Assembly: GCA_044375555.1 (NCBI GenBank)
Contig: JBILML010000010.1
Coordinates: 1-64,000 of the forward strand
Length of the DNA: 64,000 nucleotides
From: UBA967 sp044375555
GTDB lineage: Bacteria; Verrucomicrobiota; Verrucomicrobiia; Chthoniobacterales; Terrimicrobiaceae
Direction: 5' to 3'
Shown in pieces: positions 43,984 through 52,622 of the stretch. The notes beneath the pieces were generated by a model. It was given only the letters and a program-made list of their open reading frames with translations. It searched no databases and was not told where the DNA came from. Position numbers and translations under genes: made by a program. The first letter of the stretch is position 1; each line of letters starts with the position of its first letter.

Positions 43984-44139
43984 TTAGTTGGAAACCGCCG
44001 GTGCTGGAGCGGGAAGAGTTTCGACCGCCACGGGGCTCGAGGGCATGAAAATTTGCAAGGCCACCACCACAAGCCAGACCAAAACGGACAGGGCGGCGAG
44101 CCAGGGAAGTGGCGCAGAGAGTTTTTCCTCGGAGATCAT
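43984..44139 (-). CDS. Small single-helix membrane protein, 51 residues
   Basis: A short frame below usual gene-calling lengths: MISEEKLSAPL, then the membrane helix WLAALSVLVWLVVVALQIF, then a Pro/Ala-rich tail ending APAPAVSN. Its ATG overlaps the plsC stop as ATGA and it ends 5 bases before the next gene, so it is placed exactly as an operon member. It has no recognised family. The tail is predicted to face the periplasm. The overlap makes translation likely. Confidence 0.7.
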   Translation of the reverse strand: MISEEKLSAPLPWLAALSVLVWLVVVALQIFMPSSPVAVETLPAPAPAVSN

Positions 44140-44750
44140 TCGATTTTTAGGGCAGCAATGGCATCCATCACGCGGTTGCTGAGGATTTGATAATTCTCGC
44201 GGGAGGGATTTTCAACTTCTGCACGGCTGAAATAGATCGGATTGCCGAGCACCACGGTGATTTGCGTGGAGCGAAGGCCCTTGGCGTTTTTCGGAAATGC
44301 CTCGTAAGCCCCGAAAATCCGCATCGGCAGGACCGGCGCGCCCGTTTTGGCAATGACCAGACCGATCCCCGCCCGAGCGGGTTGCAAGCCCCCATCGAGC
44401 GATCGCGTGCCTTCTGGAAACAAAACCACGGCGTTGCCCTCCTTGGTTTTTTTGATGACCTCGCGGAGGGCGGACATGTCATTTCCATCGCGCTCGACAG
44501 GAATCACATTCATCGCCGGAAAGAGCGGGCCGAAAAATGGCCATTTCAAAAGCGTCTTTCGCGCCAGGTAGAAAACCCCGCGATGGCTGCAAATGCCCGC
44601 GAGCGGCGGATCGAAAAAACTCGAGTGGTTCACCGCGATGATGAGCGGACCGGACTCGACCATGCGCTCGGGGTGGATGACCCGCATGGAAAAAAACATC
44701 CGCGCGAGGAGCTTCGCGAGGTTGTAGAAAATATTGTAAACAATCGTCAT
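44136..44750 (-). CDS. plsC: 1-acyl-sn-glycerol-3-phosphate acyltransferase (PlsC family)
   Basis: 204 residues. Acyltransferase motifs: NHSSFFDPPLAG (HX4D), the segment FPAMNVIPVERDG, FPEGTRSLDGGL and the PVLPMRIFG strand. An N-terminal membrane-associated helix (YNIFYNLAKLLARMFFSM) is present. It makes phosphatidic acid from lysophosphatidic acid. It overlaps cmk upstream (ATGA) and the small membrane protein downstream (ATGA). A frame running up to 45449 is through cmk and rejected. Confidence 0.93.
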   Translation of the reverse strand: MTIVYNIFYNLAKLLARMFFSMRVIHPERMVESGPLIIAVNHSSFFDPPLAGICSHRGVFYLARKTLLKWPFFGPLFPAMNVIPVERDGNDMSALREVIKKTKEGNAVVLFPEGTRSLDGGLQPARAGIGLVIAKTGAPVLPMRIFGAYEAFPKNAKGLRSTQITVVLGNPIYFSRAEVENPSRENYQILSNRVMDAIAALKIE

Positions 44751-45388
44751 TCCGCAGGAATGCCAGAGCCTTTCAAGATGCCGGCGATGTGACCCACGAC
44801 GCCCTCGATATCGAGGTGTGAGGTATCGATGACATGGGCATCGGAGGCCACGGAGAGCGGAGCAACGCGGCGCGTGGAGTCGAGCTTGTCGCGGTGCTCG
44901 ATGCTGTCGTCCTGGCCTTGGGCGGCGCGGCGGCGGCGGCGGATCTCCGGGGAGGCGTCGAGGTAGAATTTGTGCGGCGAGTCCGGAAAGACCGCCGTGC
45001 CGATGTCCCGCCCTTCCATCACAACATCCAGCCCTTGGCACATGGAGCGAAGCCGCTGGCCGATGAGATTGCGCACGGCCGGAATCGCTGAGTAGGCAGA
45101 CACGGCTTGGTTCACCTCGATTTGACGGAGTTCGAGATCGGGGATTTCGGCGTTGATGCGAATGTAGGAATCGCCATTTTCCGAAAAACCACTGTCGAGT
45201 TTCATCCTCCCCAGAGCCGCCTCCACGCGATCGGGGCGGGCGGGGTCGATCTGCTCGCGAAGCAACTCCCAGGTCACTGCACGATACATCGCGCCGGAAT
45301 TCACATAGGAAAAACCGAGACCGCGCGCGAGTTTGCGGGCGACGCTGCTTTTGCCAGAGGCGGCGGGACCATCGATTGCGACAACCAT
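44747..45388 (-). CDS. cmk: Cytidylate kinase
   Basis: 213 residues. The P-loop is VAIDGPAASGKSSVARKLAR, followed by NSGAMYRAVTWELLRE, VVMEGRDIGTAVFPDSPHKF and the lid segment RRRRAAQGQ. It phosphorylates CMP and dCMP. It overlaps aroA by one base (TAATG) and plsC by four. In many bacteria cmk precedes rpsA; here plsC follows instead, as in several other phyla. Confidence 0.97.
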   Translation of the reverse strand: MVVAIDGPAASGKSSVARKLARGLGFSYVNSGAMYRAVTWELLREQIDPARPDRVEAALGRMKLDSGFSENGDSYIRINAEIPDLELRQIEVNQAVSAYSAIPAVRNLIGQRLRSMCQGLDVVMEGRDIGTAVFPDSPHKFYLDASPEIRRRRRAAQGQDDSIEHRDKLDSTRRVAPLSVASDAHVIDTSHLDIEGVVGHIAGILKGSGIPAE

Positions 45389-46821
45389 TAGGCGGTGGCC
45401 GCTGGACGCACGGCGGGTTTGCCGGTCCCCTTGAGGCCGGTGAGTTCACGGGTTTTGCGTTTCATTTTCCCACCCTTCTGCATGACGCGGAGGGTCTGCT
45501 CGAAGCCCGGATACGAGGTATTCACGCAGTCCGTGCCCTCCATCACGGTTTCTCCACTGGCGAAAAGTCCGGCGATGGAGAAGGCCATCGCGATTCGGTG
45601 GTCGTGGTGGCTCTGGAGTTGGGCGCCTTTGAGCGGAGCGCCACCTGTGATCGCCATGCCGTCGGGGAATTCCTCGACCTTGGCGCCCATCGCCCGGAGG
45701 TGCGAGGCGACCACGGCAATGCGGTCGGTCTCCTTGACGCGAAGCTCGGCGGCGTCGCGAATCACTGTCGTTCCCTCAGCCAAAGCGGCAGCGACAGCGA
45801 GGATGGGAATTTCATCGATGACATTCGGAATCTCGGCTCCTCGGATTTCGGTGGCGCGGAGTTTGCCGCCCTTGATGTCAAGGTTTCCGATCGGTTCGCC
45901 GTGAAGGGAACTCTCGATGACTTCGCGGATGCGCGCCCCCATTCGAACGAGGACATCGATGATGCCGGTGCGCGTGGGATTCAGGCCGACATCCTTGATC
46001 AAAAGGCGGGATCCAGGCTGGGCGGCAGCGGCCACCATCCAAAAGGCCGCGCTGGAAATATCCCCCGGCACGGTGAAATCCATGGACTCGGGAACCTGTC
46101 CCCCCTCGAGCGTGGTGCGAATTTCGATAAGCCGGCGGTTCTTCGCGGAGTTTTTGTTTTCCCACACCTCCTCGCGTTTCGCATTCACGAGAAAATACTG
46201 GAGCATCCGCTCGGTGTGATCGCGCGAACGGACATCCTCGATCACGGTCGTCGTGCCTTTGGCGAAAAGCCCGGCGAGGAGAACGGCGCTCTTCACTTGC
46301 GCACTCGCCACGGGCAACCGGTAAGTAATGCCCTGCAAACCGGGACTCTCCTCCACCACCAGCGGTGGGCAGGATTTTTCGCCCTCGGCGTGAAGCGAGG
46401 CGCCCATCAATCGAAGGGGATCGATCACGCGCTGCATCGGGCGCTTCGAGAGCGAGGCATCGCCGATCAACCGGGTTTGGAAAGGCTGCGAAGCGAGAAT
46501 GCCAGCCATCAAGCGCATCGTCGTGCCGGAATTTCCGCAGTCGAGATCGCCGAAGGGCTTCGTGAACCGGCCCCCCATTCCCTCCACGATCAACTTGCCG
46601 GGCTCGGGGGATTCGATCATCACGCCGAGTTGGCGCATCGCGGCGGCGGTGCTGCGGCAGTCCTCGCCCTCGAGGAAATTACTGATCTCGCAGCGCCCGT
46701 TGGAAAGCGAAGCGAGCAGGACCGCGCGGTGGGAGATGCTTTTATCCGGCGGCACGCTGATTTCGGCGTCAATGGCTGCGGCGCGGCGGGATTTGAAAAT
46801 GTGTTGTTCCTTGGTGCCCAT
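45388..46821 (-). CDS. aroA: 3-phosphoshikimate 1-carboxyvinyltransferase (EPSP synthase)
   Basis: 477 residues, about 40 longer than usual. Motifs: VPPDKSISHRAVLLASLSNG, LDCGNSGTTMRLMAGILASQ, DASLSKRPMQRV, PVASAQVKSAVLLAGL, RVKETDRIAVVASHLRAMG and HHDHRIAMAFSIAGLFASG. It joins PEP to shikimate 3-phosphate in aromatic amino acid synthesis. Extra length comes mainly from a basic C-terminal tail (GGKMKRKTRELTGLKGTGKP) after the normal end SYPGFEQTL and a charged insert (VWENKNSAKNRR). It is directly downstream of the prephenate dehydrogenase gene, with its start touching that stop. Confidence 0.96.
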   Translation of the reverse strand: MGTKEQHIFKSRRAAAIDAEISVPPDKSISHRAVLLASLSNGRCEISNFLEGEDCRSTAAAMRQLGVMIESPEPGKLIVEGMGGRFTKPFGDLDCGNSGTTMRLMAGILASQPFQTRLIGDASLSKRPMQRVIDPLRLMGASLHAEGEKSCPPLVVEESPGLQGITYRLPVASAQVKSAVLLAGLFAKGTTTVIEDVRSRDHTERMLQYFLVNAKREEVWENKNSAKNRRLIEIRTTLEGGQVPESMDFTVPGDISSAAFWMVAAAAQPGSRLLIKDVGLNPTRTGIIDVLVRMGARIREVIESSLHGEPIGNLDIKGGKLRATEIRGAEIPNVIDEIPILAVAAALAEGTTVIRDAAELRVKETDRIAVVASHLRAMGAKVEEFPDGMAITGGAPLKGAQLQSHHDHRIAMAFSIAGLFASGETVMEGTDCVNTSYPGFEQTLRVMQKGGKMKRKTRELTGLKGTGKPAVRPAATA

Positions 46822-47703
46822 TTATTCGGTGGACGGCTTTTGAGAGCGGAGTCGTCGGGCATCATAAAGAAATGCCTCGAGCGCGTTTCGATGACCGTTC
46901 TGAAGAGCAAGTTTGAGTGTCTCCAGAGCGGTTTGCAAGTCGGTGATTCCCGCGAGGAGCTCTTCGCGGTTGTCTAAAAAAATTTCCGTCCACATGGACT
47001 CCGGCCCGCCCGCGATCCGGGTGGAATCGCGGTAGCCCCCGCCGCCGAGTTCCGCCAAGGAGGGGTTCGCTCCCACGGCGGCATGAACGAGCGATGCGGC
47101 GGTCGCATGTGGCAAGTGGCTGATCCGCGCAATGGCACGGTCGTGCTCGGAGGCCCCCATCTCGCGCAAAACACAACCGGCGGCACTCCACAAGGCTCGA
47201 ACCGCCTCCAGAGCCGAGGGATCGGTCGATGCGGTCGGGGTCAAAATACATACCGCGCCATCAAACAAATCCTCCCGCGCGGCTTGGATGCCGTTTTGCT
47301 CCGAGCCCGCCATGGGGTGAGCGCCCACGAATCGCCCGCCGAGCACTGGCTCCAGCGCGGCAACAATTTTGGCCTTCACGCTTCCGGCATCGGTAACGAT
47401 CGCCGCGGGCGGGAGGAGTTTTTTCAACTCGGGCCCAGCCGTGGCAATGGCGTGAGGCGAGGTGCAAAGCACGGCCAGATCGCAGGATTCCACCACCTCC
47501 GAGAGATTGGTGGAGACGGCACAGTGCGGCAGGAGTCTCGCAGCTTCCTCCGCTGCTTCAGGCCGACGAGCCCAGAGCGAAATATCCCATGCCGTGGAAT
47601 GGCGACCCAAGGCCATAGCCAAGGATCCTCCAATCAGACCCGGACCGAGAATGGCAACGCGCCGTCTCAGGGCACCAAAAAGATCTTGCCCGAGTAAGGG
47701 CAC
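46822..47703 (-). CDS. Prephenate dehydrogenase (TyrA family)
   Basis: 293 residues from GTG 47703. Rossmann motif VAILGPGLIGGSLAMALG, then AVLCTSPHAI, IVTDAGSVKAKIV, GRFVGAHPMAGSEQNGIQAA and a C-terminal helical part beginning DRAIARISHLPHATAASLVH. It converts prephenate to 4-hydroxyphenylpyruvate for tyrosine, or arogenate to tyrosine. The GTG start overlaps the lipoprotein gene by 37 bases; an internal CTG overlapping that stop as CTGA would start just before RRRVAILG and is an alternative. With aroA it forms the aromatic pair of the operon. Confidence 0.9.
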   Translation of the reverse strand: MPLLGQDLFGALRRRVAILGPGLIGGSLAMALGRHSTAWDISLWARRPEAAEEAARLLPHCAVSTNLSEVVESCDLAVLCTSPHAIATAGPELKKLLPPAAIVTDAGSVKAKIVAALEPVLGGRFVGAHPMAGSEQNGIQAAREDLFDGAVCILTPTASTDPSALEAVRALWSAAGCVLREMGASEHDRAIARISHLPHATAASLVHAAVGANPSLAELGGGGYRDSTRIAGGPESMWTEIFLDNREELLAGITDLQTALETLKLALQNGHRNALEAFLYDARRLRSQKPSTE

Positions 47704-48077
47704 TTCACCTCGGTGCCGGGGGGAAAGCCACGCACATCCACATACCCCGCGTAGGGCGAGTGGGGACTGGTGACAAAACCCGCTTTGCCGGGCACCGGTG
47801 TGCCATAAGAAATATCACGCGGAGCCGCAGGCGCTGGTGGCGGCGTCGCAAAAGGTGTTGGGGTCGGCGCCGGCGGAGCAAAGGGATCGACGACGGCTTG
47901 CTCGACATAGCCTTCCGGCGTCGGAGTCGGCGTGGCGTATTGGGTGCCGGCGGCTCCGTATCCGAAACGGTTCGTGCCACGGTTGAAACGGGAGGAATTT
48001 TTGTCGCTGGTTTCACAAGCCGCGAGCAACAACAGGGCCGCTGCGGAACCAAGAACGATCAGGGAAGATTTTTTCAT
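47667..48077 (-). CDS. Small proline-rich lipoprotein
   Basis: 136 residues. Lipobox LLAAC with Cys21 after a short hydrophobic helix. The middle is rich in Pro, Thr and Ala (ATPTPTPEGYVEQ, APTPTPFATPPPAP), like other Pro-rich linkers in this genome, and the end (GYVDVRGFPPGTEVKCPYSG) reads like a compact C-terminal domain with one Cys. Function unknown. It opens the long minus-strand operon; the ATG at 48077 is chosen over 48104 because it gives a standard lipoprotein signal. Confidence 0.78.
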   Translation of the reverse strand: MKKSSLIVLGSAAALLLLAACETSDKNSSRFNRGTNRFGYGAAGTQYATPTPTPEGYVEQAVVDPFAPPAPTPTPFATPPPAPAAPRDISYGTPVPGKAGFVTSPHSPYAGYVDVRGFPPGTEVKCPYSGKIFLVP

Positions 48078-48183
48078 AGGAATTGAGACGCGATAGAAAG
48101 ACACGGAAGCCCCGTGTGTTCAAACCAAAATCTCGGAATACGCTGAAAACCCCAGCGCAAACACCAACCCCGAGCGGGAAAAA

Positions 48184-49134
48184 TCAACCCTTCGCCGAGC
48201 GATACCTCCCCACGAAGACCACCCCCACCCCGGCGAGAATCAAAAAGAGGCTCTCCAGCGTTTCCCACCCCACGGCTTCTCCCATCACCAACCATCCCGC
48301 CAGCACGGCCACGGCGGGTGAGACGAAGAATTTCGTGGTGACAATCGACGCCGGGAGGTGGCTGAGCAGCCAGTTCATCGCCGTGAACGCCCCGAGCGAA
48401 TGCACGAAGAGTAAAAACAAAAACGCCGAGATCGTTTTCCACCCGAAATCCGCTTTGGCAATCTCGCCGAATTCCCCAAAGACCGCACCGAGGACAATCA
48501 AATAACCGCCGCCGAACAGCATCATCCACATCGAACTGCGCACCGCATCCACATCGGGGGGATGGAGCCTTACAAAAATCGAACCGATCGCGAACAGCAA
48601 CGCGGAGATCAGCAAAAGGGAGGTGCCAAGGGTTCCACCGGAATTCACCGCGCCGGAAAGCCTCGGAAGCACCAGCATCACCACACCCGCTGCGCCGACG
48701 AGCAATCCCACCAGCACGATCCTTGCAGGCTTTTCGCCCTTCGGCCGCAGAAATTCCAGGAGGACTACCCACAGGGGCACCGAGGCTTTGATGATGGCAG
48801 CGACGCCGGAGGGGACTCCGAGCTTTTCACCCTGCGTAACCAGCCCGACTCCGCCCACAAACAGGAACAACGCCCCAATCGCCGCGCGACCGATATTTGC
48901 CTTCGGCATCAAAATCCGACCTCCGCGCACAGCCGTCCAAGCCATCAGAATCACCCCCGCGCCAAGAATGTGAGAGGCCGCAAAAAGAAACGCAGGCATG
49001 GACTCCACACCCGCCTTGATCGCTAAAAAGTTCAGCCCGTAACCCAGATAAACAATCCCAAAAGCCAGCACGATCCGCCACCCCGCCGGTTTGTCTTCTT
49101 GTCTCCCGATATGCCCTCCCGTGATCACTCGCAC
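48184..49134 (-). CDS. EamA/DMT-superfamily transporter
   Basis: 316 residues with ten predicted membrane helices in two EamA repeats. Repeat 1 runs from LAFGIVYLGYGLNFLAIKAG to VLVGLLVGAAGVVMLVL, repeat 2 from LLLISALLFAIGSIFVRLHP to LFLILAGVGVVFVGRYRSAK. Family members export metabolites or amino acids, and the substrate cannot be told. It uses a GTG start, with no ATG in a sensible place. It stands alone on the minus strand. Confidence 0.87.
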   Translation of the reverse strand: MRVITGGHIGRQEDKPAGWRIVLAFGIVYLGYGLNFLAIKAGVESMPAFLFAASHILGAGVILMAWTAVRGGRILMPKANIGRAAIGALFLFVGGVGLVTQGEKLGVPSGVAAIIKASVPLWVVLLEFLRPKGEKPARIVLVGLLVGAAGVVMLVLPRLSGAVNSGGTLGTSLLLISALLFAIGSIFVRLHPPDVDAVRSSMWMMLFGGGYLIVLGAVFGEFGEIAKADFGWKTISAFLFLLFVHSLGAFTAMNWLLSHLPASIVTTKFFVSPAVAVLAGWLVMGEAVGWETLESLFLILAGVGVVFVGRYRSAKG

Positions 49135-49220
49135 AGATTGTCAGCATCGCCCTGAAATTGGCACAACAAACAGGACACCTGCACCACGGAGACCACGCCG
49201 CCCCACCTCGGCACTGAGGC

Positions 49221-50426
49221 TCAGGATGGCGTGCCGTCGGGGGTCGGTTCCGCTTCCGAAGCACTCGCCGGGCGGTCCCAGAAATACCGTTTCAAAAGCA
49301 CCTTCAGCGTGGCTGTGAGCGGCACGGCAAGGATCGCCCCCAGCAAGCCGCCGAGGATCAAGCTCCACGCCAACACCGAAAAGATCACCGTGAGCGGATG
49401 AAGACCCACCGACTCGCCGACGATCTTTGGCGCGATGAAAATGCCATCGATGTTGTTGGCCAGAATGAAAATCAGCGTCACCAGCAACGGGTGCATCAAG
49501 TCCCCAAACTGAGCCGCCGCGATGATCACCGCCGGGATGTAGCAAATCATCATTCCGAGGTAGGGGATCAACCCCAGCACCCCGACCATGATCCCGATCA
49601 AAATCGCGAAATCGAGCCCGAGAAAAAGCAACGCCACGGCGATCATCACCCCATCGATCAAGCTGACGATCAGTTGACCACGGAAAAAACTAATGAGGTA
49701 GGAATTGATCTCTCCCACCAGCGAAACGATCTCGCTCTTGAGCGGCGAGGCGCGCATCGGCAGATAGCGGCTCCAATTATCCGCAATCGAGGCACTGTCG
49801 CGGAGGAAGAAAAACAGGAAGATCGGCACCAAGATCATGCTCAACAGAAATCCGAACACGCCCAAAAACCCGCCGAGACTCCGTTGAACGAACCGCCCGG
49901 CCTCCACCGCCAAGTCGGGAAATTTTTGTTGAATCCAAGCGCCGGCCTCCTTGATCGCGTCGCGAACGATCACCGTCATCTGGTCACCAGCCGAGTGTGG
50001 CTCCTGCTTGGCATCAAACGGATCAAACTCCGTGAGCTTTTGGAGTTGATTCAAGGTGCTTGTCGCCAGCGCCTCGGTCTTCGTCATGTAAGACGGAAAA
50101 TTCTGTGCCAACGCAAGCGACTGCCGGTAGACCGGCGGCGCGATGTAGATGATCAAACCCAGGAAAAAACAAGCGAACGCCACATAGACGATCACGATGC
50201 TCGCGAGCCGACTGAGCCGCAATCGCATCGAAAATTTCACAACGGGCTCCAGCAGGAATGCCAGAATCGCCGCCACCGCCACCGGGATCAGCACCGGCTG
50301 TAAAAACGAAATCCCCTTCACGATAATCGACCCCACGAGCGTCACCACCGCCGCGATGGCGAGGAACGACAGAGCCGTCACCGCGGCCCAGAAAAACTTG
50401 TGCTGAAATGGAGTCGGATGCTTCAA
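49221..50426 (-). CDS. AI-2E family (PerM-like) transporter
   Basis: 401 residues with seven or eight membrane helices. Family text: PVLIPVAVAAILAFLLEPVV, SFFRGQLIVSLIDGVMIAVA, IPYLGMMICYIPAVIIAAAQ and GIFIAPKIVGESVGLHPLTV, with final helices up to LLGAILAVPLTATLKVLLK. Members of this group transport autoinducer-2, sodium or unknown solutes; function cannot be fixed. It starts with TTG, preceded by a strong AGGAAAGGGG ribosome binding site. It follows the ParA gene on the same strand by 118 bases. Confidence 0.9.
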   Translation of the reverse strand: MKHPTPFQHKFFWAAVTALSFLAIAAVVTLVGSIIVKGISFLQPVLIPVAVAAILAFLLEPVVKFSMRLRLSRLASIVIVYVAFACFFLGLIIYIAPPVYRQSLALAQNFPSYMTKTEALATSTLNQLQKLTEFDPFDAKQEPHSAGDQMTVIVRDAIKEAGAWIQQKFPDLAVEAGRFVQRSLGGFLGVFGFLLSMILVPIFLFFFLRDSASIADNWSRYLPMRASPLKSEIVSLVGEINSYLISFFRGQLIVSLIDGVMIAVALLFLGLDFAILIGIMVGVLGLIPYLGMMICYIPAVIIAAAQFGDLMHPLLVTLIFILANNIDGIFIAPKIVGESVGLHPLTVIFSVLAWSLILGGLLGAILAVPLTATLKVLLKRYFWDRPASASEAEPTPDGTPS

Positions 50427-50544
50427 AGCGCCCCTTTCCTAGTCCCCACACGCCCCCGGGGCCAAGAAAAACCGCCTACGGAACATTCGAAATTCCATTC
50501 TCCAAAAGGGTCCGGCATCCTGGGCGGCATTCCTTTTTAGAAAA

Positions 50545-51363
50545 CTACTCCACGGACCGGCCGCTCGGGGAGTTCATGAAGGTAACCTGGCTTTTTTGGC
50601 GCTGGAGGAATTCGGCGGCGAGCTTGCGGTAGGCCGTTGAGCCAATGCCATTCGGGTCGTGTTCGAAAATTGTCCGTCCGTGACTCGGGGCTTCGGCGAA
50701 TCGGACGGTTCGCGGGATGAGCGTTTTGTAGACGACCTCCTGGAAATGGTTTCGCACCTCGCGCTCGACGGCGGGGTTCAGGTTCGTGCGGGCATCGAAC
50801 ATAGTGAGAAGCAGGCCGGAGATCGAGAGCGTGGGGTTCGCGCCGGTGGCGCGGATGCGGTCGGTGACCTCCATCAAAAGCCCAAGGCCCTCGAGCGCGT
50901 AGTATTCGCACTGGATCGGAACGAGGATTTCGTCGGCGGCCGTGAGCGCGTTTGACATCAAGATTCCCAGCGAGGGCGGGCAGTCGAGCAGGACATAATC
51001 GAAGGCGTTTTTCTCGCGGAGATCGTCAAACGCCGCACGGAGCCGCATCATGTGGTCGTCCATACGCGCCACTTCCACCTCGGCGCCGGCAAGGTCGAGG
51101 TCCGAGGGAATGATCGAAAGGTTTTTGATGCGGGTGGGAGAAATGAGATCAGAGGCGGCTTTTTCGCCAATAAGCGCGGCGTAGATACTCGGCGTCTCGG
51201 CGCCCTCCTCCTTAGAAACCAACACGCTGGACGCGCTGCCTTGCGGATCGAGATCGACCAGCAAAACGCGGACCTTTTTTTCCGCAAGGGCGGCAGCGAG
51301 GTTGAGGCTGGTGGTGGTTTTCCCAACCCCTCCTTTTTGGTTCGTGATGGCGATGATTTTCAT
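50545..51363 (-). CDS. ParA/Soj-family ATPase (orphan)
   Basis: 272 residues. Deviant Walker A IAITNQKGGVGKTTTSLNLA, Walker A' VLLVDLDPQGSASSVL, and Walker B FDYVLLDCPPSLGILMSNAL. Chromosomal ParA proteins pair with ParB to segregate DNA, but no parB gene follows here, so it is either the partner of a distant ParB or an orphan that positions some other cell component. It is 15 bases downstream of the amidase gene, suggesting a link to cell division. Confidence 0.92.
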   Translation of the reverse strand: MKIIAITNQKGGVGKTTTSLNLAAALAEKKVRVLLVDLDPQGSASSVLVSKEEGAETPSIYAALIGEKAASDLISPTRIKNLSIIPSDLDLAGAEVEVARMDDHMMRLRAAFDDLREKNAFDYVLLDCPPSLGILMSNALTAADEILVPIQCEYYALEGLGLLMEVTDRIRATGANPTLSISGLLLTMFDARTNLNPAVEREVRNHFQEVVYKTLIPRTVRFAEAPSHGRTIFEHDPNGIGSTAYRKLAAEFLQRQKSQVTFMNSPSGRSVE

Positions 51364-51378
51364 GGCTTGGGGCGAAGG

Positions 51379-52575
51379 CTAGCGTTGCGAGTAGTGGTTG
51401 ACCAGCCCCTCCACAACAGCGTCGGCGTATTCCTTGTAAATGCTCTTTCGCATCGTGCCAGCGACCTTTTTTTTGCCGTCGTAGTCGCCCGCCTGCACCC
51501 GGGCGAAAACCTCGCGCGAGTTCATCACATAGGGCTCGGCGTAGACGACTGGACACTCGAAGAGCCGGTTCGCGAGAAGGTTTCTCGCCCAAATGTAATC
51601 GCTGCCAGGGATGCGGACCTCACCACCTTGGTAGATATAGGGAGGCAATCCGGTGTTTTTGAGGGTGGTTTTGGCGAGCGCCTTCGAGACGGCGACCTCC
51701 TCGTTGTGCGAGCCGTTCAGGAGCTTCACCAACATCTCGAACCGCTGGTCCTCAAAAGAGAGTTCCTTTTTGCTCCAACCCCCGGTCACGAGGAAATGGG
51801 CGTGGTTTTTGTTGATCAGCGAGGGTTTGGCGGGGTTGCCCCAGGCCTCGGCATTGAAATGCAGCGCGAGGACGAGGTCGGGCTTGATCGAGTCATTGAC
51901 GAGCACCGCGCGGCGGCGGATCTCGGCGGTGCGGTAGAAAAGCCGCTCGCTTTCCTTGGTGATGGCGAAGGAAGTCGCCTTGTCACCTTTCTCGCGGAGG
52001 GATTCGACGGCCAACTTCCGAAGGGCTTCCGGGCGGCGGCTGGTGATCGGCTCGGAGCCGGAACGGGTCAACCAAACCTGCGCGCCGAGAGCCTCCAAGC
52101 GCGGCTTGAGAAGTTTCGCCACTCGCAGGGTCATGTCCCCCTCAGTGACCGGCTTGGCGTCCCCGATCTGGAACCAGCGCTCCTCCATTTTCGCCCACTT
52201 GCCGCCGATGTGACCGGGGTCGATCGCGATTTTCACCCCAGCGAGCGGCTTGGCAGAATCCTTCGGAATTGCCGAGCGCGGGCGCCAATAGCGCGCGGGC
52301 GAAATCTGTGATTTCGCGAAGCGAAGCAAATAGGGTGGTTTGCCCGGCGTGGTCTGAATTTTCGCCATCGTGGGCGTGACGGCAATCACCCCGACCGCCG
52401 CATCGCCAGGCGCGTAAATATTCGCAAGCCATTCGATGAACTGCTCGCGCGTGATGGTCTCTTGGAACTTGTCGAGCTCGGACCAATCAGGCCGGTTGCC
52501 GAGCGGCGTGGTTTTCGCAAAGGCCGAATGAACCAGCCCCGCCAGACAGAAAAGAATCAACGCAAGAATTCGCAC
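51379..52575 (-). CDS. N-acetylmuramoyl-L-alanine amidase (Amidase_3)
   Basis: 398 residues. A signal peptide (LALILFCLAGLVHSAFA) is followed by an N-terminal region of unknown fold and an Amidase_3 domain: VKIAIDPGHIGG (zinc His), EGDMTLRVAKLLKPRLEALG (zinc Glu) and LVLALHFNAEAWG. The C-terminal part has PYIYQGGEVRIPGSDY. The enzyme cuts the amide bond between MurNAc and L-Ala to split cell walls. It has no obvious LysM or SH3. It leads the operon with ParA and the AI-2E-type transporter and diverges from the phosphoesterase gene by 47 bases. Confidence 0.92.
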   Translation of the reverse strand: MRILALILFCLAGLVHSAFAKTTPLGNRPDWSELDKFQETITREQFIEWLANIYAPGDAAVGVIAVTPTMAKIQTTPGKPPYLLRFAKSQISPARYWRPRSAIPKDSAKPLAGVKIAIDPGHIGGKWAKMEERWFQIGDAKPVTEGDMTLRVAKLLKPRLEALGAQVWLTRSGSEPITSRRPEALRKLAVESLREKGDKATSFAITKESERLFYRTAEIRRRAVLVNDSIKPDLVLALHFNAEAWGNPAKPSLINKNHAHFLVTGGWSKKELSFEDQRFEMLVKLLNGSHNEEVAVSKALAKTTLKNTGLPPYIYQGGEVRIPGSDYIWARNLLANRLFECPVVYAEPYVMNSREVFARVQAGDYDGKKKVAGTMRKSIYKEYADAVVEGLVNHYSQR

Positions 52576-52622
52576 TCGGTTTTTTTAAATGCGTTCACCG
52601 CCGGTTGCTATAAAAAGGATTG

